A DNA stretch of 64,000 bases, taken from NCBI RefSeq assembly GCF_014145675.1, contig NZ_JACGZW010000017.1, positions 62,001-126,000 on the forward strand. The letters are read 5' to 3'. Made by a program: the position numbers and the translations under genes. This stretch comes from Amycolatopsis dendrobii. Its GTDB lineage: Bacteria > Actinomycetota > Actinomycetes > Mycobacteriales > Pseudonocardiaceae. The notes under the pieces are model-generated. The model was not told the DNA's origin and searched no databases. It saw only the letters and a program-made list of their open reading frames with translations. Position 1 is the first letter of the stretch. Every line of letters begins with the position of its first letter. Positions 1-8,693 of this stretch are shown in pieces.

Positions 1-194
1 GAGAAACCCGCCGCGATTCCGTCGACCTCCGCCACGGTCAGGTCCACTTCCGGGAAGTAGAGCGGGACGCGCGTGGCGTAGTACTCGACGTCCGCCGGCG
101 CCAGGAAATGGTGCGTCGCCTCGACTGCGCTGCGCCAGATCTCCAGCAGCCGCGGGTATTCGACCTCCCCGTTGCTTGGCCGCAAGGTCGTCAT
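1..194 (-). CDS. GNAT family N-acetyltransferase (partial, C-terminus beyond window)
   Basis: The first 64 codons of a gene running off the left edge are visible. The N-terminal sequence contains IWRSAVEATHHFL and, further on, VDLTVAEVDGIAAGF, a layout typical of GNAT acetyltransferases of the YjdJ/PhnO type, in which helix 1 carries the WxxSvxaTHxFL pattern and the second strand ends in a Gly-rich turn. Its ATG overlaps the stop codon of the upstream EEP-family gene by 4 bp (ATGA), so the two are translationally coupled. The acetyl-CoA binding motif lies outside the window, so the substrate cannot be guessed. Confidence 0.75.
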   Translation of the reverse strand, partial: MTTLRPSNGEVEYPRLLEIWRSAVEATHHFLAPADVEYYATRVPLYFPEVDLTVAEVDGIAAGF

Positions 195-1144
195 GGCAGT
201 TGCACCTCCGCGTAAACCGCCCGGTGATCGCTTCCGGGCACATCGAGCACCTGGTAGTCCCGGATCGCGACCCGGCGGTCCACCAGCACGTGGTCCAGCG
301 GCACGAGCGGAACCGCCGACGTCGACCAGGTCGGGACGAGGCCGTCGCCGCGTGCCTCCGCCGCGTCGACGTATCCGCGGGACAGCACCGTCCGCAGGGC
401 CGCGTGGTCGAGAGTCGCGTTGAAATCGCCTGCCACCACGCGCAGGCCGTGCTCGCCGATCGCGCGCGACAGGTCCCGCATCTCCTGTTCCCACTGGTAG
501 TACCCGGAATCCGGCGAACGCGGATGCGCGGCAACGATCTCCAACGTCGTCCCGCCGCCGAGGTCGGCCGCCGCGCCGGGTTGTTTCTGGGCCGAATCGC
601 CGGTGTAGTCCTCTTCGGTGAGCGGATACCGCGACACGATGCCGGAACCGTCCACCCCGGACGCCGGGTGCATGACCCGGTACGGCAGCGTCTGGAAAAG
701 CCCGGCTTTCTCCAGTCCGGACATCGCGGCAGGCGTCATCTCCAGCAGGTTCAGCACGTCGACCCGCTGTTCCCGGACCAGCCGCACGAGCGCCGCCGGA
801 TCGGCCTGGCCGAGGTAGAGGTTGGCCGCCAGCACGCGCACCGTCTTCCCGTTCGCCGCCGGCTGGTCGTCGGACATCACCCGCGGCGCGACGTACACCG
901 CCAGCAGCGCCGACAACGCGAGCGCGACGCCACCGGCCCACCAGCGCCGCAGCACCAGCGCGAGTGCGGCGAGCAGCACGCCGTAGACCACGACGTACGG
1001 CGTCAGCGCCAGCAGCGCGGTCAGGTACCAGCTGCTGCCGTCCCAGCCGATCGTGCGCAGCACAGCCACCGTCAGCAACGGCAGTCCGACCAGCACGAGC
1101 AGGCCCGTGACCAGCCGGGTTCGCGTCCGCGCCTCCATCACCAT
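191..1144 (-). CDS. Membrane-anchored endonuclease/exonuclease/phosphatase (EEP) family protein
   Basis: This 317-residue protein has three hydrophobic helices within about residues 10-90, followed by an EEP (DNase I-like) domain. Visible catalytic motifs are LAANLYLG (metal/phosphate-binding Asn), LLEM (metal-binding Glu), GDFNA (about residue 240) and the C-terminal SDHR (about 304) with the general-base His. The domain probably faces the outside, so a phosphodiesterase or lipid phosphatase role at the cell surface is plausible; the substrate is unknown. An alternative start at Met3 exists. It is divergent from the DrrAB-type operon and coupled to the GNAT gene downstream. Confidence 0.85.
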   Translation of the reverse strand: MVMEARTRTRLVTGLLVLVGLPLLTVAVLRTIGWDGSSWYLTALLALTPYVVVYGVLLAALALVLRRWWAGGVALALSALLAVYVAPRVMSDDQPAANGKTVRVLAANLYLGQADPAALVRLVREQRVDVLNLLEMTPAAMSGLEKAGLFQTLPYRVMHPASGVDGSGIVSRYPLTEEDYTGDSAQKQPGAAADLGGGTTLEIVAAHPRSPDSGYYQWEQEMRDLSRAIGEHGLRVVAGDFNATLDHAALRTVLSRGYVDAAEARGDGLVPTWSTSAVPLVPLDHVLVDRRVAIRDYQVLDVPGSDHRAVYAEVQLP

Positions 1145-1169
1145 GATCGAAGAGTATGCCGGGCAGGCA

Positions 1170-1187
1170 CTGACAGGTCCGTGTCAG
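1170..1187. promoter_or_regulatory. 18-bp inverted repeat between divergent genes (candidate operator)
   Basis: The sequence CTGACAGGTCCGTGTCAG has 8-bp half sites CTGACAGG/CGTGTCAG that pair except at one position. It lies in the 109-bp gap between the EEP gene and the ABC exporter operon, about 67 bp before the ATP-binding protein start. Palindromes of this size are typical of TetR-family operators, but no such regulator is adjacent. Confidence 0.4.
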
Positions 1188-1253
1188 CGCCGTGTGCGCG
1201 GCTTGCCAGCGCCTGGATCCACTGTGTGCTGGAGCGACACAGGAGGAGGCATC

Positions 1254-2231
1254 ATGTCGCACGCGATCCAGGCCGAGGGCCTGGTCAAGCATTACGGGGA
1301 GACGAAGGCGCTGGACGGGGTGGACCTCGAGGTCCCGTTCGGGAAGGTGGTCGGGGTGCTCGGGCCGAACGGCGCGGGCAAGACAACCGCGGTCCGCATC
1401 CTGGCCACCCTGCTGAGACCGGACGCGGGACACGCCACGGTCGGGGGTTACGACGTGGTCCGCGACCCGGTCCGGGTGCGCGGGCTGATCGGGCTCACCG
1501 GGCAGTACGCGTCGGTGGACGAGGACCTGAGCGGCACCGAGAACCTGGTACTGATCGGGAAGCTGCTGAACCTGTCCCGGGCCGACGCCCGAGCGCGGGC
1601 AGCCGAACTGCTGGAGCGGTTCGAGCTGACCGACGCCGCCAAGCGGCCGATCCGGACGTATTCCGGCGGCATGCGGCGCAGGCTCGACCTGGCGGCGAGC
1701 CTCGTCGGCCGTCCCGCCGTGCTGTACCTGGACGAGCCGACCACCGGACTCGACCCGCACGCGCGCAACGAGGTGTGGCGGGTCGTCCGCAGCCTCGTCG
1801 CCGACGGGGCGACGGTGCTGCTCACGACGCAGTACCTGGAGGAGGCCGACCAGCTGGCCGACCGGATCACCGTGTTCGACCACGGCCACGTGGTCGCCGA
1901 CGGCCGCGCCGACGAGCTGAAGCGGCGCGTCGGCGGGCAGACGCTGCAGGTGCGGCCGACGTCGCTGCGCGACCTCGACGAGGTCGACCGCATCCTGGCC
2001 GAACTCACCGGCGTCCGCCCGGTCCGCGACGACGCGACCGGACTGCTGACCGCACCGGTGTCCGACCCGGTGCTGCTGTCCACGCTGGTGCGCCGGCTCG
2101 ATTCGGCGGGCATCACCTCCGACGAACTGGCGCTGCGGCTGCCCAGCCTCGACGAGGTGTTCCTGGCCCTGACCGGGCATGGCGCCGAAGACCCGAAGCC
2201 GGAGCGCGAACTCGAAGGGAGCCGGTCGTGA
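1254..2231 (+). CDS. ABC transporter ATP-binding protein, daunorubicin-resistance (DrrA) type
   Basis: This 325-residue ATPase energises the membrane partner encoded next. Walker A is GPNGAGKT (about residue 37), the signature is YSGGMRRR (about 135), and Walker B is VLYLDEPTTGLDPH, followed by the switch region TTQYLEEADQLADR. The C-terminal roughly 90 residues are the DrrA-type extension with LxLRLPSLDEVFLALTG. I chose the ATG preceded by AGGAGGAGG at 7-8 bp rather than upstream in-frame starts. The stop overlaps the permease GTG (GTGA). The family exports drugs or lipids; this substrate is unknown and no biosynthetic cluster is adjacent. Confidence 0.93.
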   Translation: MSHAIQAEGLVKHYGETKALDGVDLEVPFGKVVGVLGPNGAGKTTAVRILATLLRPDAGHATVGGYDVVRDPVRVRGLIGLTGQYASVDEDLSGTENLVLIGKLLNLSRADARARAAELLERFELTDAAKRPIRTYSGGMRRRLDLAASLVGRPAVLYLDEPTTGLDPHARNEVWRVVRSLVADGATVLLTTQYLEEADQLADRITVFDHGHVVADGRADELKRRVGGQTLQVRPTSLRDLDEVDRILAELTGVRPVRDDATGLLTAPVSDPVLLSTLVRRLDSAGITSDELALRLPSLDEVFLALTGHGAEDPKPERELEGSRS

Positions 2232-3034
2232 CCACCGCAACCGCCGTGGCGGCCCCGCCCCGGCACATCAGCCCGATCCAGGGCACGAAGCACGCGTTTT
2301 CGCTTGCCTGGCGGGGAATCCTGAAGATCCGCAAGAATCCGGAACAGCTGGCCGACGTCACGCTGATGCCGATCATCTTCCTGCTGATGTTCACCTACCT
2401 GTTCGGCAACGCGCTGGGCGGTTCGATCGAGAACTACCTGCAGTCGTTCGTGCCCGGCCTGATCGTGATGAACGTGCTGCAGGCGTCGCTGACGGTCGGC
2501 ACGCAGCTCAACACCGACATCACCAAGGGCGTCTTCGACCGCTTCCGCTCCATGCCGATCGCCCGCTCGGCCCCCTTGGTGGGCGCGGTGCTGGCGGACC
2601 TCGTGCGGTATGTGGTGTGCCTGGCGGTGCTGCTGACCGTGGCGACCGTGATGGGCTTCCGCGTGCAGACCGGTCCCGGGGAGTTCGTCCTCGCGATCCT
2701 GCTGGCGGTCGCGTTCGGCCTGTGCTTCTGCTGGGGTTCGGTGTTCGTCGGGATGCTGATGAAATCCCCTGGCGCGGCACAGGGCCTGATGTTCGTCTTC
2801 ATCATGCCGCTGACATTCGGCAGCAACGTGTTCCTTCCGACGGCCACGATGCCGGGCTGGCTCAAGGCGTGGGCGGACATCAGCCCGGTGAGCCTGATGT
2901 CCGACGTGATGCGCGGCCTGCTCAACGGCGGCGTCGCCTACGGCGGCTCTCTGCTGGGCGCACTGGCGTGGATGGCCGGTGCGGTCGTGGTGTTCTTCCC
3001 GCTCGCGACGTGGGCCTACCGCAAGCGGGTCTGA
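2228..3034 (+). CDS. ABC-2 type permease, DrrB family
   Basis: This 268-residue membrane protein has about six hydrophobic segments and the ABC-2 signature region MPLTFGSNVFLPTATMPGWL before the last helices, which is characteristic of DrrB/NodJ-type permeases. A cytoplasmic N-terminus of about 35 residues precedes the first helix. It begins with GTG inside the stop codon of the ATPase gene, so the pair is a two-gene operon forming one exporter. A strong terminator follows. Confidence 0.92.
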   Translation: MTTATAVAAPPRHISPIQGTKHAFSLAWRGILKIRKNPEQLADVTLMPIIFLLMFTYLFGNALGGSIENYLQSFVPGLIVMNVLQASLTVGTQLNTDITKGVFDRFRSMPIARSAPLVGAVLADLVRYVVCLAVLLTVATVMGFRVQTGPGEFVLAILLAVAFGLCFCWGSVFVGMLMKSPGAAQGLMFVFIMPLTFGSNVFLPTATMPGWLKAWADISPVSLMSDVMRGLLNGGVAYGGSLLGALAWMAGAVVVFFPLATWAYRKRV

Positions 3035-3065
3035 GGGCGTCCTGCACGGGGGTGGGGACGCTGTG

Positions 3066-3119
3066 GTGAGTGTCTGTGTCCGGGTTCCACAGCCGGGCAC
3101 AGGCACTCACTTTTGTTTT
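3066..3119 (+). terminator. Rho-independent terminator of the DrrAB-type operon
   Basis: Arms GTGAGTGTCTGTGTCCGG and CCGGGCACAGGCACTCAC pair over 18 bp with two G-U wobbles and are followed by TTTTGTTTTG. The 3' arm overlaps the last codon of the ankyrin gene on the opposite strand. Confidence 0.8.
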
Positions 3120-3448
3120 GGCGGGGTCCATGGCTGCCGATTTCGGCTGATAAAGCCGCGCATGACGTCGACAGCCAGCCAATGGCCTCGCTCCTGCGCC
3201 TCCGCAAGGACCGACAGGCCCTGGTGGCGACGGAGCGGGTCGGCTCCGCGGGCGAGAAGGAAAGCGGTGACGTCAACGTGCAATGGCTTGCCGCTTTGAA
3301 TGTGGTTGTCGACTTCGGCGTCGATGGCGTGCCGCAGCAGCGTCCAGCCGTCCCCGCTGTCGTCCTCGACGTCATGACCGGCGTCGAGAATGTCCCGCAA
3401 GCGAGGCAGGTCTTCAAGTTCGACTGCTTGGTGAGCTGCTGACCACAC
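3107..3448 (-). CDS. Small ankyrin-repeat protein
   Basis: The product is a 113-residue soluble protein with ankyrin-like helix-turn-helix units. DLPRLRDILDAGHDVEDDSGDGWTLLRHAI matches the A/B helices of one repeat, and VTAFLLARGADPLRR matches the typical xxLLxxGADxxxx turn of a second. It starts at GTG and the 3' end converges with the ABC operon. Such short ankyrin proteins usually act as protein-binding adaptors; no partner can be named. Confidence is limited by its short length. Confidence 0.7.
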   Translation of the reverse strand: MWSAAHQAVELEDLPRLRDILDAGHDVEDDSGDGWTLLRHAIDAEVDNHIQSGKPLHVDVTAFLLARGADPLRRHQGLSVLAEAQERGHWLAVDVMRGFISRNRQPWTPPKQK

Positions 3449-3497
3449 GCCGGAACTCCTTCGCGCTCTGTGGGCGCCGCAGGTTATCGCGCAGCCT

Positions 3498-3909
3498 TCA
3501 TCCCGCCTTGTTGACCGCGAGATGGCCGGTCAACCACTCCCCATTGCCAGACCCGATGGCTGCCTTCTCTTCCTCGTTGAACGGTGCCTTCTCCGGAAAC
3601 GACCGCGCGACACCGCCGCTCGTGTCCAGGTAAGGAAAACCGCCGGGCCGGGTGCGGAAGGTGCAGGGATAGTCGCTCGAATAGAGCATCCGCCCGGTCC
3701 CGACCACCTCCGCCGTCCAACGCAGCCAGCGTTCGCTGACCGTTCCGCTGCCCGCGCCCGCACCGGTGCTTGGGGGCCGAAGTGCAGGGGGACGCGAAGG
3801 CATGCGGCGGTTCCGAGAGGTCGTCGAACTCCGGGGCGTCGGCCAGTTTGTCGCCGGTGCGGCCGTACCGCATCGCGCCGCGGGAACCCAGGCTGACCGC
3901 GTGTTCCAA
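3498..3909 (-). pseudogene. Decayed amidohydrolase (amidohydrolase-2 family) remnant
   Basis: Pieces of a metal-dependent amidohydrolase appear in different frames. One frame gives AVSLGSRGAMRYGRTGDK and DAPEFDDL; the next frame continues as LGTAACLRVPLHFGPQAPV, the conserved strand carrying the His ligand region. A third stretch gives WTAEVVGTGRMLYSSDYP and EEEKAAIGSGN, the conserved C-terminal part with the catalytic Asp of SDYP. The central roughly 80 residues between PQAPV and the RWxxEVVG helix are missing and there is no N-terminal barrel. At least one frameshift and one large deletion are therefore needed. It is squeezed between the ankyrin gene and the AfsR-type regulator. Confidence 0.75.
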
Positions 3910-3919
3910 CTCCTCGACG

Positions 3920-6900
3920 TTAGTTATCGTCGAGAACAGGCGAGCGTTCCGCCTGGACCGCCTCGATCGCCTCCGCCCGGTCCAGCTGCGAGGTTTCGGC
4001 CACGAGCGCCTCGTACCGTTCCACGCCCAGCTCGCTGGTCAGGTTCTCGATGAGCTCCCGGACCTCCGGGCTTCCCAAGTCGAACCGTCCGCGCACCACC
4101 GCGCTCAGCGCGAGCAGCCGCGCGGACGACTCCAGCCGCCCCTGCTGGTACCGGATCCGCGCCAGCAGTTCGACCACGCCCGCCAGGTCCGGCATGTCGA
4201 ATCGTCCGGCCGCCTGCTCGATGACCGCGAACACCGCTGGTTCCGCATCATCCGGACGGCCTTCGGCGAGCAGCAACCCGGCCTCCATGGTGCCAAGCCA
4301 TTCCGCCTCGAAACCTTCCGGCGCAGGCCAATCCGCGCGCGCCGACTTCATTTCCCGGAACACCTCGCGGGCCTCGGCGACGTTGTGCTCGCGGATCAGC
4401 AGCTCAGCACGGCCGAGCAACACGATGAGGCGCAATCCGCTGTTGCCGCCGGAAGCCGCGTAGCGTTCCGCGGCCTCCATGTCCCGCCACGCACCCTCTT
4501 GGTCGCCAGCCCGCGAGCGTTCCACCGCCAGCCGCCACCACTGCTGCACGATGTCGTCCTTTGACCGCAGCTCCATCACCAGCCGCAGGCCCTCGGTGTA
4601 CGCGGCGATCGCCGCTTCGTGGTCACCGGACTGCGACAGCGCCGCGGCTCGGAAACCGTGTGTCATGCCGAGACCCCAGCGGTCGCCGACCTCGGCAAAG
4701 CCTTGGTGCGCAAGCTCTCGCGCCCGGTCCGCTCCTTCGAGGTCGCCCATGTCGCCGAGGACGAAACTCTCCGCCCAGTGTCCGGCGGCGCGGCCCCAGA
4801 CGTCGTCCCGTTCGACGGCCCGGCGGATCTCGCGCTTCGCCAGGTCGCGTTCGCCGTTGAGGTAGGCGATTATCGGCAACCCCACCCACAGCCACGGATT
4901 CCGTTCCACCGCACCGGTCCGCACGCAGTCCTCGATCAGTTCGGGAACGTCCACCTTCTCGTGCGGACCGGCCATGACCCGCATCAGCACCTGGATCAAC
5001 CGCAGGCTCGCCGCCATGTCCGGCGGCAGCTCTCCGCTCAGTTCGAGCACCTCGTCCACGAACAGCGCGCCCCGCTCGTTCTGGCCGACGATATTGAGAT
5101 ACCAGAACAATCCGAACAACAGCCGGGCCGCCGAACCCGCGGAGTCCGACTCGATCGCCGCCCGCAGCGCAGCGGTGAAGTTATCGCTTTCGTGCTCGTA
5201 CACGTCGATCGCCTGGAGCTGGTCCCGTCCGCGCAGCAGCGGTTCGTTGCGGTCGGCCAATTCCGTGTAATAGGCGACCATCGCCGCCCGCATCCGATCC
5301 TGTTCGCCGGACTCGACAAGCCGCTCGGTCGCGTAGGCGCGAAGAGTTTCCAGCAGGCGGTAACGCATGCCCACTACGTCCACAATGGACTTCTCCACCA
5401 GTGAACCCAGTACGTACACGATCTCTTCCGCGGGCAGTTCGTCGTCCGAGCAGACGTTTTCCACCGCCTCCTCGGAAAAACTCGCCGCGAACACCGCGAG
5501 CCTGCGCGCGAGCCGGACCTCCGCGTCACTCAGCAGATCCCAGCTCCACTCCACCACCGCGCGCAGCGTGCGCTGGCGCGGCAACGCCGTCCGGCTGCCG
5601 GAGGTGAGCAAGCGGAACCGGTCGTCGAGGCGTTCGGCGATCTGTTCGGCGGTCATCGACCGCAGTCGCGCGGCGGCCAGTTCGAGCGCCAGCGGCATTC
5701 CGTCGAGCCGTCGGCAGATCTGCCGTACTGCGTCCACTGTGGACTCGTCGAGCCGGAATCCCGGACGTACCGCCATCGCGCGATCGAGGAACAGCCGGAC
5801 GGAATCGAGGGTGCCGACGTCCGAGGGCGGCGCGGCCTCGTCCGGCACCGGCAGCGGACCGAGCGGGCACAACGCTTCCCCAGTGATCGCCAACGGCTCC
5901 CGGCTCGTCGCGAGCACCCGCAACGCCGGCAGCCGACGCAGCAAATTCTCGGCCAGCTCCGCGGCGGTGTCCACGAGGTGTTCGCAGTTGTCCAGCACCA
6001 GCAACGCTTCCGTGCCGCCGAGCGTCTCCACCGCGTGTTCGAACGGATCGACCTGCCGACGCCGCGCGTCGGTCTCCGTGGTCCGAAGGTCGCGGACCTC
6101 CAACGCGTTCAGCAGCGCGGCCAGCACGTCTTCCGCATCCCGCACGCCGGCCAGCGGCACGAACCACACCAAACCGCGCGAGTGCGCCGGATGCCGCGAA
6201 GCCGCTTCCGTCGCGAGCCGCGTCTTGCCGGCCCCGCCCGGGCCGACGAGCGTGACCAGCCGGGATCCTTCGAGCAGTTCGGCCAGCAGCTTCAGTTCGT
6301 CAGTGCGACCGATGAAGCTGGTCAGCCGCTGCGGCAACCGGTCGACCACCGCGGCGACCGGCGTGTACTCGCCGCGCAGGGCACGCAGATGCACTTCCTG
6401 CAGTTCCGCCGACGGGTCCACGCCCAGTTCGTCCGCCAGCGTCGTTCGGATCGCGGAGTACGCGGCGAGCGCGTCGGCCTGCCGTCCAGCGGCGGAAAGC
6501 GCACGGATTCGCAAGCCGGCCAACCGTTCCCGCAGCGGATGCGCCTGCGCGGCGGCGGTGAGTTCCGCGAGCACGTCCGCGTGCCGGCCCAGCCGCAGTT
6601 CGGCTTCGAACCAGTCCTCAGTGGTCTCCGTGCGCCGCTCTTCCAGCAACGTCGCGGGCGCGGCGGCGAACGGCGCGTCCAGCACATCCGCGAGCGCCGG
6701 TCCGCGCCACAACGCGAGTGCGGCGGCGAGCGATTCGGCGGCAGTGCCGTCCCGGCCAGCGGCAAGTTCACGGCGCCCTTCGGCGGACAACTGCTCGAAC
6801 CGGTGGAGATCCACCGCTTCCGGCGGCACCGCGAGCCGGTAACCGCCGTTGACCGACTCCAGCTCGGCACCCGCGGGGCGCAGCACCCGACGCAGCCGCG

Positions 6901-7102
6901 AGACCAGCGACTGGAGCGCATTGGCGGCGTCCGCAGGAGGTTCCGCGCCCCACAGTCCGTCGATCAGCGCTTCGGCGGGAACCGCGCGGCCCGCGTCGAG
7001 CGCGAGCCGGGAAAGGAGCATGCGAAGGCGGGCTCCGCCGATGTCGATCGGCGTGCCGTCCTCCCCCTCCGCTCGCAGCGGGCCAAGCAGCGCGACGCGC
7101 AT
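3920..7102 (-). CDS. AfsR/SARP-family transcriptional regulator (wHTH-BTAD-NB-ARC-TPR)
   Basis: This 1060-residue regulator opens with an OmpR-like winged helix (MRVALLGPLRAEGEDG to about residue 90) and a bacterial transcriptional activation domain (about 95-245). An NB-ARC-type ATPase follows with P-loop LVGPGGAGKTRLA (about 285) and LLVLDNCEHLV as Walker B. The last half is a TPR-like helical region. I chose Met at 7102 because family members start directly with the MRxxLLGPL strand; an in-frame Met 23 codons earlier is possible. The family activates secondary metabolism or stress genes in response to ATP or ligand, but no cluster lies nearby. It is divergent from the M1 peptidase gene. 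Confidence 0.93.
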   Translation of the reverse strand: MRVALLGPLRAEGEDGTPIDIGGARLRMLLSRLALDAGRAVPAEALIDGLWGAEPPADAANALQSLVSRLRRVLRPAGAELESVNGGYRLAVPPEAVDLHRFEQLSAEGRRELAAGRDGTAAESLAAALALWRGPALADVLDAPFAAAPATLLEERRTETTEDWFEAELRLGRHADVLAELTAAAQAHPLRERLAGLRIRALSAAGRQADALAAYSAIRTTLADELGVDPSAELQEVHLRALRGEYTPVAAVVDRLPQRLTSFIGRTDELKLLAELLEGSRLVTLVGPGGAGKTRLATEAASRHPAHSRGLVWFVPLAGVRDAEDVLAALLNALEVRDLRTTETDARRRQVDPFEHAVETLGGTEALLVLDNCEHLVDTAAELAENLLRRLPALRVLATSREPLAITGEALCPLGPLPVPDEAAPPSDVGTLDSVRLFLDRAMAVRPGFRLDESTVDAVRQICRRLDGMPLALELAAARLRSMTAEQIAERLDDRFRLLTSGSRTALPRQRTLRAVVEWSWDLLSDAEVRLARRLAVFAASFSEEAVENVCSDDELPAEEIVYVLGSLVEKSIVDVVGMRYRLLETLRAYATERLVESGEQDRMRAAMVAYYTELADRNEPLLRGRDQLQAIDVYEHESDNFTAALRAAIESDSAGSAARLLFGLFWYLNIVGQNERGALFVDEVLELSGELPPDMAASLRLIQVLMRVMAGPHEKVDVPELIEDCVRTGAVERNPWLWVGLPIIAYLNGERDLAKREIRRAVERDDVWGRAAGHWAESFVLGDMGDLEGADRARELAHQGFAEVGDRWGLGMTHGFRAAALSQSGDHEAAIAAYTEGLRLVMELRSKDDIVQQWWRLAVERSRAGDQEGAWRDMEAAERYAASGGNSGLRLIVLLGRAELLIREHNVAEAREVFREMKSARADWPAPEGFEAEWLGTMEAGLLLAEGRPDDAEPAVFAVIEQAAGRFDMPDLAGVVELLARIRYQQGRLESSARLLALSAVVRGRFDLGSPEVRELIENLTSELGVERYEALVAETSQLDRAEAIEAVQAERSPVLDDN

Positions 7103-7247
7103 GAGGTCCAGCTTTCCAGACAACGCGCGGCTCGTGTCGGGGCCCGACGGAAGTGTGGACTTTCGGGACAATCTGCCGCCAAGCGGTTACTGCCCGGCTT
7201 CCCGGCGCTACGTTGCGGAGGATTCACCCGCAGACACAGGAGCGCCC

Positions 7248-8693
7248 ATGAGAGCACTGCACCGCTGGCGTCGCCCGGCAGTGACCGTCGCAGCCACCCT
7301 CACCGCATTGACGCTCGGCACTGGGATCGCGTCGGCCGGACCGGGAGGCTGGGACAAGCCAACGCCCGGTTCGGACGGCGCCGGAGACAGCTACTACCCG
7401 CAAGACGGCAACGGCGGGTACGAGGTCTCCGACTACGACCTCAGGATCAACTACGCTCCCGACACCCACCAGCTCGCCGGAGTCCAGACGGTCCACGCGA
7501 AGGCGACCCAGTCGCTCAGCTCGTTCGACCTCGACCTCCGCGGCCTCACCGTCGACGCGGTCCGGGTCAACGGCGCGCCCGCGAAGTTCACCCGTACCGG
7601 CGACCACGAACTCGTGATCACGCCGAAGATGCCGCTGTGGAAGGGCCTGCCGTTCACCACCGAGGTCGCCTACCACGGCGTCCCGGTCGCGATCGACGAC
7701 CCGAACCTCGGCAAGAACGGCTGGCAGTTCACCAAGTCCGGCGGCGCGTTCGCGGCCGGCGAGCCGAAGTCGGCCACCACCTGGTACCCGGTCAACGACA
7801 CCCCGCGCAACAAGGCGAAGTTCCGGCTGTCGATCACCGTCCCGAGCGAGTGGGGCGTCATCGCCAACGGACGCGAGGTCGGCAAGTACCGGACGCGCGC
7901 GGGCACCACGCACGTCTGGGCGGAGGACACCCCGACCGCGTCGTACATGACCACGGTCGCGATCGACAAGTGGACGTTCAACAATCGCAAGCGCGCCGAC
8001 GGCACCCCGATCGTCAGCGCGTACGCGCCGGGCACCACGGACGCCACGAAGCAGGCCGACGCGCAGTTGCCGGAGGTCATCGACTTCCTCGAATCGAAGT
8101 TCGGCAAGTACCCGGTGGACGCCGCGGGCGGCATCTACCTGACTGAGCCGATCGGGTTCTCGCTCGAGACGATGAGCCGCCCGATCTACTCCGGCCGCGC
8201 AGGCAACATCAGCACGATCGTGCACGAGAACGCGCACCAGTGGTGGGGCGACACGGTCGCCGTCGACCACTGGAAGGACGTCTGCCTCAACGAATGCTTC
8301 GCGTCCTACGCGACGTGGCTGTGGGCGCAGAAGAACGGCACGGATCTCGACGCCAAGTACCTCAGCACAGTCGCCTCGGCCAGCGACGCGTTCTGGGACG
8401 GCAAGCTGTACGACATGGGGCCCGGCCACGAGTTCACCTACGTGTACTCCAAGGGCCCGGTCATGCTGCACGCGCTCAGCAAGTACCTGGGACAGGACGC
8501 GTTCGACCAGGTGCTCAAGACCTGGAACTCCGTGCACCACGACGGAAACGCGAGCATGCAGGACTTCCAGAAGTACTGTGAGAAGGTGTCCGGCATGGAC
8601 TTGCAGGGCTTCTTCGACGCGTGGATCTACGGCAACGGCAAGCCGTCCGACGAGTTCCTTTACCCGGGCGACCTGAAGCCGGCCGCCGGATGA
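7248..8693 (+). CDS. Secreted M1-family metallopeptidase (aminopeptidase N-like)
   Basis: The 481-residue precursor has a Sec signal peptide (Arg/Trp-rich start, hydrophobic stretch, probable cleavage after GIASA, about residue 30). The N-terminal beta domain is followed by the catalytic domain with zinc motif HENAH (HExxH, about 325-329), the third ligand in LNECFASY 18 residues later, and TYVYSKGPVML matching the conserved transition-state Tyr region. It lacks the C-terminal helical domain of full-length aminopeptidase N, which is common for secreted actinobacterial members. The start has only a weak upstream AGGAG. Its stop overlaps the pcp gene (ATGA), and both products process peptide N-termini. 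Confidence 0.92.
   Translation: MRALHRWRRPAVTVAATLTALTLGTGIASAGPGGWDKPTPGSDGAGDSYYPQDGNGGYEVSDYDLRINYAPDTHQLAGVQTVHAKATQSLSSFDLDLRGLTVDAVRVNGAPAKFTRTGDHELVITPKMPLWKGLPFTTEVAYHGVPVAIDDPNLGKNGWQFTKSGGAFAAGEPKSATTWYPVNDTPRNKAKFRLSITVPSEWGVIANGREVGKYRTRAGTTHVWAEDTPTASYMTTVAIDKWTFNNRKRADGTPIVSAYAPGTTDATKQADAQLPEVIDFLESKFGKYPVDAAGGIYLTEPIGFSLETMSRPIYSGRAGNISTIVHENAHQWWGDTVAVDHWKDVCLNECFASYATWLWAQKNGTDLDAKYLSTVASASDAFWDGKLYDMGPGHEFTYVYSKGPVMLHALSKYLGQDAFDQVLKTWNSVHHDGNASMQDFQKYCEKVSGMDLQGFFDAWIYGNGKPSDEFLYPGDLKPAAG

Noticed and set aside
176..3034. 952-codon plus-strand frame joining the EEP antisense region and the DrrB permease
   Set aside because: Only its last 268 codons are a recognisable protein with a GTG start; the upstream part is antisense or out of frame to real genes.
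7103..7171. Upstream start (Met at 7171) for the AfsR-type regulator
   Set aside because: The extra 23 residues are not part of the family pattern, and MRVALLGPL at 7102 is the usual start of the winged-helix domain.
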